Origin: Bugulina stolonifera
Taxonomy: Eukaryota; Bryozoa; Gymnolaemata; Cheilostomatida; Bugulidae
Assembly (NCBI GenBank): GCA_935421135.1
Contig: OW285187.1
Location: 4,340,001 to 4,404,000 of the forward strand
DNA length: 64,000 nt
Reading direction: 5' to 3'
Under the pieces are notes generated by a model. The model was given only the letters and a program-made list of their open reading frames with translations. It was not told the origin of the DNA and did no database searches. The first letter of the stretch is position 1; each line of letters opens with the position of its first letter. A program made the translations under genes and the position numbers. Of this stretch, positions 24,160 to 37,500 are shown piece by piece.

Positions 24160-27100
24160 ATGGAAACAAATGACAATCGAGTGAGTCCTGCAGAAACCAT
24201 CCAGGAGAATACTACAGATGTAGAAGAGGATTCATCTAACACACAATGTGGATTCACAGATTCCTGCAAACCAAGATGGCTTCAGAAATGTGCCAACCCA
24301 AAAGTATATCTCCTCGTGATAACTGTGTTTGGAGTTGTCCAAGGTAAGATCCTTGTCAGCAGTCTGATATCAGTTAAATGTCGAAGGGTTTCTTATAGCC
24401 TGTGTTTTAGGTGTCATCTGTCCATGTACTCCATGAATAAAAACTGTTTCGTTCAGAGGTCTTATGGTGGAAACATGACAGCTAAACCTTCTGCTTCATC
24501 TGTGCTCTGCATAGCATCGTAAGACTGACAGACCTATTACATTGTAAGATACAAGTGGTGTTGTAGGATTCGCTATTAATGGAGTGAACAATGTGAACAC
24601 CCCAGTCTATGAAAGAAGATATTTGCTATCCAGTAAGAGTTCCAGTCTTGTGGCTGCCTTCTATGATATCTCAGCTGGTGCTTTGGTATGTTATTTCTGA
24701 GTTGTTCATGTGAGCAGACAACTCTAACTAATTCAACCCACCAATGAGATCAGTGTTTCAAACTGGCTAACATAAACTCCCTCCAATTGGTATATTACTA
24801 TTATATTGTACAATGAACATTTTGTATGTTTCAATTCTTCACAGCAGAAGTTTTGTTACAAGACAGTCTTGTATTTCTATTGTAGGGCATGTTTGTAGGC
24901 TACTTTGGTGCATCAGCTCACCAGCCTCGACTCTTAGCTGTCGGCTTTCTGTCTATGGGTTTGGGGACTCTGCTTATGGCAACGGCACACTTTGCTTCTC
25001 CACCTTATAATCCTGGAAGCAGTGGACAATCATTGGTCTGTGATATCAATAGTACGTTTCATTACACTGTTACTAATAGTCATAGGGTATACAGTATAAC
25101 ACTGTAAATTATTCAATAATATGTAAAACCTGGAACTAGTTAATGACCGCTCTTCAGATAAAATCAGCATTGTGTAGCTATGAATAATGGAACATTCTAA
25201 CTACATGTATATTGTAGATGATGGAGTAGCTGGTGATAGTCAAGCTTACTTGAAGAATTATATATACTTCTTACTATTTGGACAAGTGTTCAATGGTTTT
25301 GCTGGAGCGTGCTTGTACAACGTTGGTTTGACTTTCTTAGACCAGAGTTGTACAACTAAAATCGCTGCCCTATTCATTGGTAAATTTCCATTTAATATTC
25401 AATTTAATCCAATACTAGTTACTCTGATGCATTAGCTTTTTACTACTAGTAACAAACTTTCTGAAGCATATTTTGTTAAATCTTTGATCACAACCCTTGT
25501 GTTGACATACAAGTCACAGCTTTAATATTTTCAAATTATGAATGGCTATCACAGCTTACAACTACTAGTAAGTGCTGCAGTAAATCCTTTAGACAGTTGC
25601 TACATACCTATTTGTTAATAATGATATACACACGTACGTGTGTATGTACATGTATATGTACTTACATGCTGCCACAACAACGTAATCTAAATTATGAACT
25701 ATGCAGGTATATTCACTGGTGGCACAGTTCTTGGGCCAGCAATAGGGTTCCTAGTTGGTGGAAGTTTTCTGGATATCTACGTAGACTACCCTAGTAGCCC
25801 TCCCGAGTAAGTCCAATCTAATTGTTTAACTGAATTACTTAAGATGTCTCTGTAACTTAAGTTTGAGACAATGATTTTGAGAGGTGCAGTTCGGAAAGAC
25901 CATGATTAAAATTCATTGTTTAACACGATTTCTTGTGAGAAACCAGAAATTGCCAGTGAGTGCACTACAGGTGATGAGTTTCAGATAAGCTAAATCATTA
26001 GTTGGTCACTTACAAAGCAGCCATCTTAAATAATTCTGTAGCGATTTGAGCCAATCAAAAAGTCATTAAGACACTAGTCAAAGGAGCTTGCCTATAATTT
26101 ACTCACATTGTTGGTGTAGGTCGACAAGTGTATAGGTGTAGGAGTTGTCTGATCCCTTGAAAGAGGATAACTCTCAATATGAAGGCAAAAGTATGTCATT
26201 GTGTGGATTTATCCCAATTTTATTAAAATCATTGGCTATAAGCTTCGATATTTGTTGTCTATCTAGTCAGGCCAGTACCAGACAGTCAAAATTATCAACA
26301 AATGTAATATTCAGCCTATATGAAAAGTTTATGACTTGAAACAGTTATAATTGGAGCTGTTGTATTTGAGGTGAGTCAATCACAAATGTACTCTGTGACG
26401 CTGCTGGTATCTGTCGAGGCCAAATATAGTTGAAGGGAAGAAAAGTGTTTAGCTTGAAAAGTGTCTTTCAGTCTTTGACATGTCCACATACCAGGTAACA
26501 TTTTCATTCCTTGGTGATGGGACAGAATGAATCAGCTCTTGTAGCAGCTCAAGTTTTGTCGTAAGTAATAATATAGTTCAATCCATTCATATAGTTTAAT
26601 TATCTAATTGGATAGAACTGCAGTCCAATCAGATAACTTGGAGGTAAGTGCTCATCTTTTTGGTCCTTAAAACGAGGCTCCGTTGGCCTAAATGGGCAAA
26701 CAGTCACTAGTCTAGTCACACCTTTCTAAAGTTGCATGGGATCACACTTTTCTCTCTGACTAACTACTATATATTATTGGCTACAGGGGGCTAACCGTAG
26801 AGGATCCAGCTTGGGTTGGAGCCTGGTGGTTACCATTTGTACTCAGTGCTATACTTAGCTTCGTCCTGGCTTTCTTTATGTTTCTATTTCCAAGGGAATT
26901 CCCAGGTAAGCTGTAAGTAAGTCGGAGTTGTCTTTCTATGTACTTAATAATAGCATTTCCAGGTAGGCACAGTGTAGTTTAGAGACCAAGTACATTGCTG
27001 TTCATGCTATAAACTTAAATATTTATGGGGGTTGGGTGAGAAGGATTAATATGAAGTTAAGATACATTAGGATTAAAAATTATATGGTTGCATCAATGTG

Positions 27101-30062
27101 AAAGTTACACCAATTTATGGAATACTAATAAGCCTACCAAATGCAAATTTTCATAATAAGATAAATTATGCACCTCATGTTTTAGATGTTAAAATCTTTA
27201 TTGCATTGTAACAATCTTCAGACAATGCAAAATGTACTAAAAGAGGCTTCACATTTATAAAGACCAAATGATGAGGTAGGGTTGTGTGAAGCTAAAGGAT
27301 TATAAAATATTTTTTTAAAAAAGAGCAGTGATTCCTTTAAAATTGGTTCTCATCATGTCTACACTTTGATCTTAGCTCTGATCTGTTGTTGAGGATCTCA
27401 GTTCTAGCAGCGATTATTAGGGGGTTTGCCTTGGTTTAGGGGTAAATTGTTCATTAAAGAAACTTGCACCTACTAGAAGCACCTTTAACTTGAGATTACC
27501 ATGTTATTGTAGGCACAGCAGCTATTCAAGATGCTAAGGTATCCCAAGCCCATGACAATGGCACAGAGGCTAAGGTATCTCATCTATCTGGATTTGGAAT
27601 AGGTTGGAGAGACATCCCTAAAGCTACATATTATCTGCTAAAGAACCCAGTCTATATGTTTGTCAGCATAGAGAATGCCCTGGAGTTTTGTCTGATTATT
27701 GGAATTAGCACATTTCTTCCAAAGATCATATCAAACCAGTTCTCACAGTCACTCAATTGGTCATCCATCCTTACAGGTAGCGCACAGAGAGTAGATAACT
27801 TCCATTTTAGAAGTATTACTGTATAGTTATTCATCTTCTATATACTTTAAACTATGTACATGATTGTTTGAAATCAAATGTCTGTGTTTTAGTTGATTAG
27901 GTTTATATATGAGTGAAGGATCGTTTTAATGATTCTATTCACCTGAGAGGATAACAGGCAGGCCTACATACCATAGCTACGACACGATACCTTCAAATAT
28001 ATGGCTGCCACTGCAGCTGTCATAAATGGCCATAAATCTATAGAGATTATCTGATATTTATTTATCTATGTGTGACTATTGGAAGATGGCCCGTTGATAC
28101 TCTATTTTTTAGTAATATACTGTACGCTATATGTGAGCATAAGTACCTGTTATACATGGACTAGTTGATTTTCTTTTTAGGCATCCTCGCTGTTCCATCG
28201 GCAGCAGTAGCTCAGCTGCTGGGAGGAGTTGTCATCAAGAGGTTCAACTTCAATCTGGGACAAGTTCTAAAGTTGGCCTTGGCAACATCTGTTATGGCTC
28301 TTCTTCTCTCTCCTGTGTACTTAGCTAGATGTAACGATGCACCAGTAGCTGGTGTAGTCCTCAAGTACCCTGGGTATGACACTTATGTGATACCTATAAT
28401 AACCTGGACATCAGATCCAATGGTCATGTGCTACACTGCCACATGCATGCAACCTTTTGGTCCTGTTGCTCAGACTAACTAGTATGCTGTACTCTTATTT
28501 TTATTGCAACTGAATTTAACAGTGGAGTGTATTATGTGGCGAGATTTTCCTTTTTGTTGTTCGCCAGTTCGCCAGCAGACACAGACCTGGGTCTAGACTC
28601 AACCTGTAACAGTGGATGTGGATGTACTACCAGTGTTTATGATCCTGTCTGTGCAGATGGTATCCAGTATTTCTCTCCTTGTCATGCTGGCTGTTCACAG
28701 GAAGCTGCAGAGCTAAATAATGGAGATAAGGTAGCGTTTAGATATACTGAACCAAATTTGATGAAATCCTCTGTTCCTTGCTCTGTTAACCTATTATTTA
28801 CTGCTCACAAAACACACTGCCAGAACTATAAATACATGACTTGTACTGCTGAAAATATTTCAGGTGTATCATAATTGTACCTGCCTCTCAGGCCTGTCTA
28901 GCTTGAACATATCAATCACTGCTGAGAACAAGATATGTGACATGAACTGCAAGTTGTTCTACGCTGTCTTTGCTCCTTTCACTTTTCTACAGATTTTCTT
29001 TACATTTTTCGCTGGCACACCTCTCACTATAGCCATACTCAGGTCAGTTGCATGCTGTGGTTATACATGTATACACCCCGATTGCCATTTTGAACACTAT
29101 TTAAAAACCTGTATAACTATCCTTCTGTGTACTTTACATACAGTACAGTATCAGCAGTTATATTGGTTACAGCAAGCTTACAATTTACAACTATATCAGT
29201 TGTACATGTATATGACAATACTAATCCCGTATAATCGATCATACAGCACAACTCATGGACACACACTCACAGGCTACTTATTATAATTGGAAGTTGTCCT
29301 CTCTCAATTTTTCTTCCCATCATTGTACCGAGAGAGGACAACTTCTAATTACAATTGATCATAGTCTATGCACTACAACTATTAATCGGAGTTGTCGTAT
29401 AATAAAACAGTTACTACATGTATTTCCTGTATGTGGGCTAAAATCTAGACTTAATTTTCCAGAGTTACACCTGACAAACTAAGGAATTATGGTTTAGCAG
29501 TGAGCTGGGTACTTGTGAGATATTTAGGTGAGTTATATCATTCTATAACAGTAAATCAGCCCATTGTCAAAGATGAAGTTGACTGATACCTCTATTACAA
29601 ACATGTAGGCCTGGTTACAAATACAAACTATATCTCGTGCAGAAGTTTTGAATGCCTTATTATAAATTATGTCCCAGTTAGGTTAACTGGTTGAAGGCCT
29701 CAACCTTGCTCATGAAACCGATTAATAATAGTGTCTTTCTTTTAGTGTGACCGACTATAACAATGATACTACTTGCTACTTTCCACTATAAAATGTGCCA
29801 TACATGTGCTATGTGGCATGTTTTAGGCACTGTTCCAGGCCCAATCGTATTTGGTGCGATAATAGATGCCAGCTGTAAAGTATGGCAGAATGATGATGCA
29901 GGCAGTAGAGGTTCCTGTTGGATTTACGACAATGCTGGAATGGCTTACCGGATAGTTATACTATGTGTAGTTGTGAAGATTTTATCTTTAGGTTGTAACT
30001 TGCTTGCTATAAAATTGTACAATCCGCCAAGCTCTACCATTGAGGAAGTCACAAACAATTGA
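24160..30062 (+). CDS. OATP-3: complete SLCO/OATP organic anion transporter, 12 exons
   Basis: Exons: 24160-24343, 24567-24685, 24886-25051, 25218-25379, 25707-25806, 26787-26905, 27513-27776, 28181-28373, 28568-28730, 28864-29042, 29463-29527, 29827-30062 (TGA). Total 1950 nt, 649 residues. The ATG at 24160 (M-E-T-N-D) is the first in frame. Landmarks: [34 protein letters not shown]; and membrane segment 6 with the altered signature [12 protein letters not shown]. The Kazal loop exon is 28568-28730. The exon 27513-27776 joins two exons that are separate in OATP-1 and OATP-2. The first exon is almost identical to that of OATP-6, and exon 26787-26905 also pairs with OATP-6, whereas other exons do not. 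An AATAAA at about 30585 is a possible polyadenylation signal. Confidence 0.95.
29285..29352. repeat. Short hairpin repeat (GTTGTCCTCTCT family)
   Basis: Left arm AATTGGAAGTTGTCCTCTCTC and right arm GAGAGAGGACAACTTCTAATT enclose about 26 bases. The same arms occur at 48937-49001 and, weaker, at 55740-55788 and 17183-17230. This is probably a tiny palindromic MITE. Here it lies in the intron between exons 28864-29042 and 29463-29527. Confidence 0.7.
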
Positions 30063-31377
30063 TGTCATACTAGGGTCACAAAATAGACAGGTACAATGAC
30101 AAGTTGATATACAACTAGCTGCCATATAATAGCATCTGTGACTGTGTGTTGTATCTACTGGTGTGTCACTAAATGGAACAGGTAAGTAGAGCTTGATGAA
30201 TGGTCAATTGAATGAATAATAATACACAGCTTGTCTGGCTGAAGTTAGCTAATTCTCTTCCCTCAGTCACCACCCACTAATCATTTTATCATTAGGCCTA
30301 GTACAACAGAATAGTCTCCAAGTCACCAACCTATTAAGGGATCAAGGTGCTATGACCCCTCTCTCAACATCTGTAGCTAATCCTTGAATTAATACAATCA
30401 TGCACATTGTAATTGAAATAACATACAATTATACTTACATTAGAATTCTCTCACACATTGTACACACAATAGGCCAGCATGTTTATTATTGTAAGTGTCT
30501 TTTCGATTTTCTAAAGTGGCCTATGTTTAGGACAGATATTAAGAAATTTATTTACAGGAGGATTCAAGGCCTGCTAAATATACCCAATAAAGCTGCTACA
30601 TAACAGTACGTAGCATGTAACAACAGCTGAGCATTTACCAACAGCCCGCAGATGTTTTGTAAAGCATTATATTATACATTTTATATAATTACATATTATA
30701 ATATAATGGCACCTGTTAGTAATATGTAATGTATGTAGTTATGTAGTAATATATTATACATGTATAAAGAAGTACTGAACAAACAATAAATCTTTCACTG
30801 ATTTCAGTGGTTGCTATTCACATAATAGACACTATTATAGTCTGAGCCCCATCATGACACATATGATATGATCATAGCCTTTAATCTCTACATGGGAGAA
30901 CTTGAAAATTAGCCTGAGAGCCAGAATTCTGAAGCATACTGAATGGGCTGGTACACAAGTACATGTAGGGCCTGCAATGTGAGACATACTAGTGTATGCT
31001 ATGGTGACCATGAGCAAAACTTAAATGAAATTGTACTGACCAGTGTGATTGAGCAAATATACATGTACAAGAGTAAACTATTAATGTAGGCAGCGACTGG
31101 TAGCCGTTACATAACAGCCACCAGTCAGAATATAAATAACATGCTATTATACATACTTTGACACAGGGAATGAATTTCAAATTGATCAACTCTTCCCCAT
31201 ATACTCTGTGCGGAATATGGTGTTTCAAGTTTATAACTTTTCAAGGACCCATACAACCACTACATTACACAATACTTTCAACATGTTACAAAAACTATAA
31301 AAAGTCACCAAAACTGTTACATATATTGTTCTCCTGACTCATGCCAACGAAACCCTGATTCTGATATTGGTAGGAAT
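30063..31377. other. Intergenic between OATP-3 and OATP-4
   Basis: AT-rich; no exon or transposon recognised. The candidate AATAAA near 30585 would give OATP-3 a 3' untranslated region of about 0.5 kb. Confidence 0.45.
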
Positions 31378-31440
31378 GGAATGCACTTGGGTGTGACAAA
31401 TCTATACACTTACTTAGCAAATGTAGATATAAATACATTG
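31378..31440 (+). promoter_or_regulatory. Candidate TATA promoter of OATP-4, shared with OATP-5
   Basis: TGCACTTGGGTGTGACAAATC at about 31382 is followed by TATAAATA at 31428, 141 bases before the ATG. The same pair occurs upstream of OATP-5 (TGCACTTGGCTGTGACAAATC, then TATAAATA at 40627). Preservation of these words in AT-rich non-coding DNA suggests either a promoter or recent common ancestry of the two upstream regions. Confidence 0.5.
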
Positions 31441-31568
31441 ACAGTGTCTGTATATTATTAGTATATAACTGCAGTGTTCTAGCTGCAACACGGCTCTTTC
31501 ATTAGACTCAAACAACTCCTCACAGAATCGCTGTCTGTAGTCGCGTAGTAAACCTCACACCTCTCGTA

Positions 31569-34500
31569 ATGAGCCATGTGGATAGCGAATTAAGTGAGAA
31601 GGGCAGTTGGAGTCAAGAGAATCTTGTAGAGGAGAATCCGGTCGACACACAGTGTGGGTTCACAGATTCCTGCAAACCAAAATGGTTACAGAAGTTTGCC
31701 AACCCTAAAGCCTTTCTGGTGGTGCTCTTCTCGTGTACTATTGTTGAAGGTAAGTTCCAATAATTACTGGAAAGTAATTCAAAAATTTAATGGAAGCTGT
31801 GGCTTAGGTGTTAGAGCAAGGTACTCTTTACTGTTTGGGTTGCATAAGAAAATGCTGTATGAAAAGTTTGAAACTGAATTTGACATAACGATCTTGCTTA
31901 CTTTTGAATACTAACAGAGGAAAATTGCTTATGTGTGAAGCTGTTTGCAGACTGGTGGTGACACTAAACTAAGTACTGTTCAGCGCAAAAAATGGAATTA
32001 TTATCAGTATGGATGCAAAGGTTTCTCATCTCAGAAGTTCTTAGCGTTCTCATAGAATTCCCACAATTCAACAAACAATTCCCACAATTAACTCTTTTGC
32101 TGATAATATGACCAAAAGCTAAATTTGAAAAATGCATTTACCTGTATCTAGATGTTACCAACAAATGCCTGGCTTATGCAAGTGATGTAATATTTTACAG
32201 GGTTTGGAGTTAATGGTATAAACAGTGTGAATATTTCTGCTTATGAGAGGAGATACAATCTCTCCAGTAGCAGCTCAAGTTTAGTCATATCAGTTTATGA
32301 TATTTCTGCTGGCCTTCTGGTAAGCAAAACTAAATAGTGCAATTCTCTTTCTGCTTCAATCGTTTACACAGCACTCAATCCCAACTGTACTGCACACCGA
32401 AAAGTGTGCGAAAAATATTTCTCAATTTTGATGGGATGTCTACATTTTATTACTGCGCTATGAGCATGTGTACTCATAAGCTATTGATCACAGTGTGAAA
32501 TTCCCCTCTCACAATCGAAGAAGACAACTAATCGCTAATTGCTATTTGAAATATATATTATACACATGTTCACACAATTTGGACATGTGGGTCTTAAGCA
32601 ACTGGATTCTTATTGGCTCATACTCCAATCCTCTTTGTCATTTGCATGCACCTACATTGTACATGTGGTATAGAAGGTGTACTGTATGAAATCACATGTG
32701 TATGTATTTTAGTGAGTAACATTGAATGTTTCATATGTGAATTTGTCTCTCATTAGAGATAAGACAATGAAGGGTTGCAATTGAAATATGCATGATGTTA
32801 CAATGTACATGTAGTTTAAAGCAAGATTTTGTAATTTGTCAACTGAGCTGTGAGGAATTTGATTTCACATTTATGAAAAACCCCAGTCAAGGACGGGTAT
32901 TTTCATGGATGTGAAGTCAAATCCTTGATTGCCCAATTGACAAATTAATAATCGTTGCATAAAACTAGCATCACACATGCAAAATGACCAAATCCATTGA
33001 AAAATTAAGTTTAGAGCAAATAATGGTAACTGGCATTGTCACATTCTCGGAAAAAAGAGAAGGAAGAGAGAAGACAACTTTTTATTATAATCAATACTTA
33101 TATGAATTCCTATTATCTACAGGTTATGTTTATTGGCTACTTTGGAGCAAAGGCTCATCAGCCTAGACTTCTTGGTATGGCCTGTTTATCTTTGGGTCTG
33201 GGTACACTAGTAATGGCCATGGCACAGTTTGCATCTCCACCATACAATCCTGGCAGCACTGGGCAGTCGACAGTTTGTGGCAGTGAGTTTATTTTACATA
33301 CACGTGTACTACCATATATTACTGTAGATGTAATGCATAGAGTACAGCATAGAGTGTAAAACAATGTCATATATAGCATTGTAAATATGACTGTAAGAGT
33401 TAAATTCTATCTTCTAGACAATACATCAGCAGAGGAAGATGAGAGTGAAACTTACTTACAGAATTACATTTACTTCCTCATATTCGGACAAATATTGAAT
33501 GGCTTTGGAGGTTCCTGCTTGTTCACAATCGGTATGAATGTTCTAGACCAGAGTACCTCTCCAAAAGTAGCTGCTCTCTACCTTGGTAAGAGTGATAACC
33601 ACATACAGTATAACCAGCTGTATGATAACCACATTCAGTATAACCAGTTGTATGATAACCACATACAGTATAACCAGTTGTATAATAACCACATTCAGTA
33701 TAACCAGTTGTATGATAACCACATTCAGTATAACCAGTTGTATGATAACCACATTCAGTATAACCAGTTGTATGATAACCACATACAGTATAACCAGTTG
33801 TATGATAACCACATTCAGTATAACCAGTTGTATGATTACCACATACAGTATAACCAGTTGTATGATAACCACATTCAGTATAACCAGTTGTATGATAACC
33901 ACATACAGTATAACCAGTTGTATGATAACCACATACAGTATAACCAGTTGTATGATTACCACATACAGTATAACCAGTTGTATGATAACCACATTCAGTA
34001 TAACCAGTTGTATGATAACCACATACAGTATAACCAGTTGTATGATAACCACATACAGTATAACCAGTTGTATGATTACCACATACAGTATAACCAGTTG
34101 TATGATAACCACATTCAGTATAACCAGTTGTATGATAACCACATTCAGTATAACCAGTTGTATGATAACCACATGCAGTATAACCAGTTGTATGATAACC
34201 ACATTCAGTATAACCAGTTGTATGATAACCACATTCAGTATAACCAGTTGTATGATAACCACATACAGTATAACCAGTTGTATGATAACCACATTCAGTA
34301 TAACCAGTTGTATGATAACCACATACAGTATAACCAGTTGTATGACTACCACATACAGTATAACCAGTTGTATGATAACCACATACAGTATAACCAATTG
34401 TATGATTACCACATACAGTATAACCAGTTGTATGATTACCACATACAGTATAACCAGTTGTATGATTACCACATGCATGATAGCTGGTTGTATAATAACA

Positions 34501-37500
34501 ATGTGAGCGGTAAGGTAATCAAAATTATATAACCTGTAAAGTAACCAGTAAATGCATTTTCAAAGCAATAATTTTTTACATCTGCCATAAACCTTCACTG
34601 TGATCTTCTGAGACAATCTGTGATATTACACTGTGTTACAATTCTCTCTCTATATACACTGTATATACTTGTAGGTATATTCTCTTCTGGAGCGGCTCTT
34701 GGTCCAGCTTTAGGATTCACGGTTGGAGGGAGTTTCCTAAATATTTATGTTGATTATCCAAACAGTCCACCTGAGTAAGTAACATATTCAAACAACTGTT
34801 GCAGCTTTGCTTTACCTCTCTGTAAAGGTCTATATTATACTTTTCTGCTTAGTAGGATTAGAGTGAGTGATGTTTCATCATACCCAGTCACTCATATAAT
34901 GTTTATGTTGGTCATTAGTATTGTGTTCTTAGATTCACCTCATAGTTAGTTAGTCTACAGCTCCAACCTCCAGAGTTACGAGTATCATGGTTAATGGTTG
35001 TATGATGTTTAGCGTTGCTATTACTAGTTAGTTAGTAACAAGTACCAATATAGATGAGTGTGTCTCAATGCTACAGCAAAACACATGATAGTATCACATA
35101 TGATAATGTGATACAATATTATATTATATGCTTGTTTGACATTCAGCCACTGTTTTAAATTTTAATTATTAATTTAAGTTCGCTAGTGACAAGGATAACA
35201 ATAAATATGTACGTGTTGCAGAGGACTAACTGTAGAGGATCCAGCTTGGGTTGGTGCCTGGTGGTTACCTTTAATACTCACTTCTGTACTCTGCTTCATT
35301 CTCTCTTTCTTTATGTTCCTATTTCCAAGGGAATTTCCAGGTAAGCTATCAGTAGTTCAGCGTTACAGAGTTGTCTTGAAGTAATGCCACCTTTTTGACT
35401 GAACTAAAGACTGTGAACACTGATGCGTCGACAGACCTACTCATTTTTCACTATTAGAATTCTTTATGACCTTTGTTTGGCCTACATGTAGAAACAACTA
35501 CTAACTAAGGCAGTATTTAGATTACTCGTACAGTAACACGGCAGTATATTCACGCCACTGGTGAATAGAAATCACAGAAATTCCCACATTGTTTTCCTAC
35601 TAAAATCATTCACACTCACCTTCCAGTGACCTTGAATAACCTTGAACTGTATGATCTAAGGTCTATCAGGTATCTATCTTCTGTTTAGGAACTGCTGCCA
35701 TTCAAGCTGCCAAGGTCTCAGAGGCTCATGATGATGGAACTGAAAGCGAAATAAGTTCTGCAGAGGGATTTGGGATTGGGTGGAGAGACCTTCCCAAATC
35801 CACATTGTATCTGCTTAAGAACCCATGCTATATGCTTCTGGTGATTTCAGCTGCACTGGATACTCTGATACTCATGGGCTTCGTTGCATTCCTGCCTAAA
35901 ATTATAGCCAATCAGTTTAGTCAATCACTTCAGTGGGCGTCACTCCTAACTGGTAAGTAAAACAGGCAGTCACTAAAATTATTTTGTGCATGTAAATAGA
36001 ACTAATTACCAATATTACTGGTGGCCCTATCAGACCATAAGAGGAGTGTTGAAAAGTTTCCTGGAATTCTCATCTAACTGAAAAACTAATTGTAACTTGT
36101 GCATGGTTTTTTAGTAGGCCAACTGTGTTCCTTATATCTTCACTCTTCAGAGTGCTTGTTTAAAAGAAAATTACTATTTTAAGGGAGACATACATGTATT
36201 ATATTATTAATATAGGAATGTCCAAATGCATTCTGTTTGTTCCTATGAGGATTGTTGTCATTGCAGGCATATTAGCTGTTCCACCAGCAGCATTGGCTCA
36301 ATTTCTCGGAGGATACATAATAAAACGGTTCGAGCTAAATCTGGGACAAATTCTGAAACTAATTGTAGCGACATCCTTTATAGCTCTTCTTCTCTCTCCT
36401 GTGTACTTAGCTAGATGTAACGATACGCCAATAGCTGGAGTTGCCATCAACTATCCAGGGTAAAATTCATGAGATTTCATATAAACCCCTCCATTTATCA
36501 TGTCTTCATTCTACCAGAGTGTGAAGTACCTTTTAGTCAAAAGAGAATGCAACTTCATAGTATAATTATGTTAGTGCTGGTTCAGTCTCAGACCTGTTTG
36601 CAGAAAATGAAAGTTAGGATCTTGCACAAGGGTAATTAGTATGCACATCAAGACTGCTACACATACTACATGTGCAGTTCTTGTGTGCAAGTGCCAGCAG
36701 GTGGTATGTGACAGCAGGTGGTATGTACAAGTTCAGGTGTTGAAAAGATATTATCATAATTATTGTGGTCCAGTTTAGCTGGGACTAATATAATGAAAAT
36801 TGATTATTTTTATAGCCAAAATGTAACAGAAAACAAAGAACTGAGTCTAGACTCAACCTGTAACAGTGGATGTGGATGTACTACCAGTGTTTATGATCCT
36901 GTCTGTGCAGATGGTATCCAGTATTTCTCTCCTTGTCATGCTGGCTGTTCACTGGAACCAGTCAAAAATGACAACGGTATCAAGGTAATGTCCATGAGCT
37001 TTGTAATTCGTATACCAGTTTATCAAAGACTCCATACATTGGAGGAAACTATATTTACTGATTACTTACAAACCAAGCACATTCTGTATTCCTGTTTCCA
37101 ATTCTCTAGATGATTTTGCACCACCCCAAAGCTGCAACTACATAATGTATACGTGCGCATGTACATGTATCATACAATATACATGTATATACATACACAT
37201 ACATGTATGTAAAGCAAATTTATATTTCCATTTCAGTGCAATGACAAGGTACATAAATCAGCATAATATAATTTAGATTATTACCTTTTATGTGAATGAT
37301 AGCTCAAAATCTAATAAATTGGTGGACTAGAGCCGCAATAGATCTGGTGCGCAGAATTCCACTTTAGCTGCAAATATGATGGCTAAAGAATTCTCTAGTA
37401 GAAAGAAGATGACCCCCAACACTTACGACAGCTAGCTTACTTCCAACTACATGTACATACTCTATTCCCTGCTTATACACCTTGTAGCATTTTGTAGTAC

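Noticed and set aside
33543..34478. 311-codon minus-strand frame of Val/Ile/Leu repeats as a membrane protein
   Set aside because: Antisense shadow of the same minisatellite; no start context or neighbouring exons.
33387..34532. 381-codon open frame of repeated decapeptides as a novel repeat protein
   Set aside because: Its first part is a genuine OATP exon and the rest is a 30-bp minisatellite that begins right after a good splice donor. All paralogues splice here, and the unit length explains the open frame.
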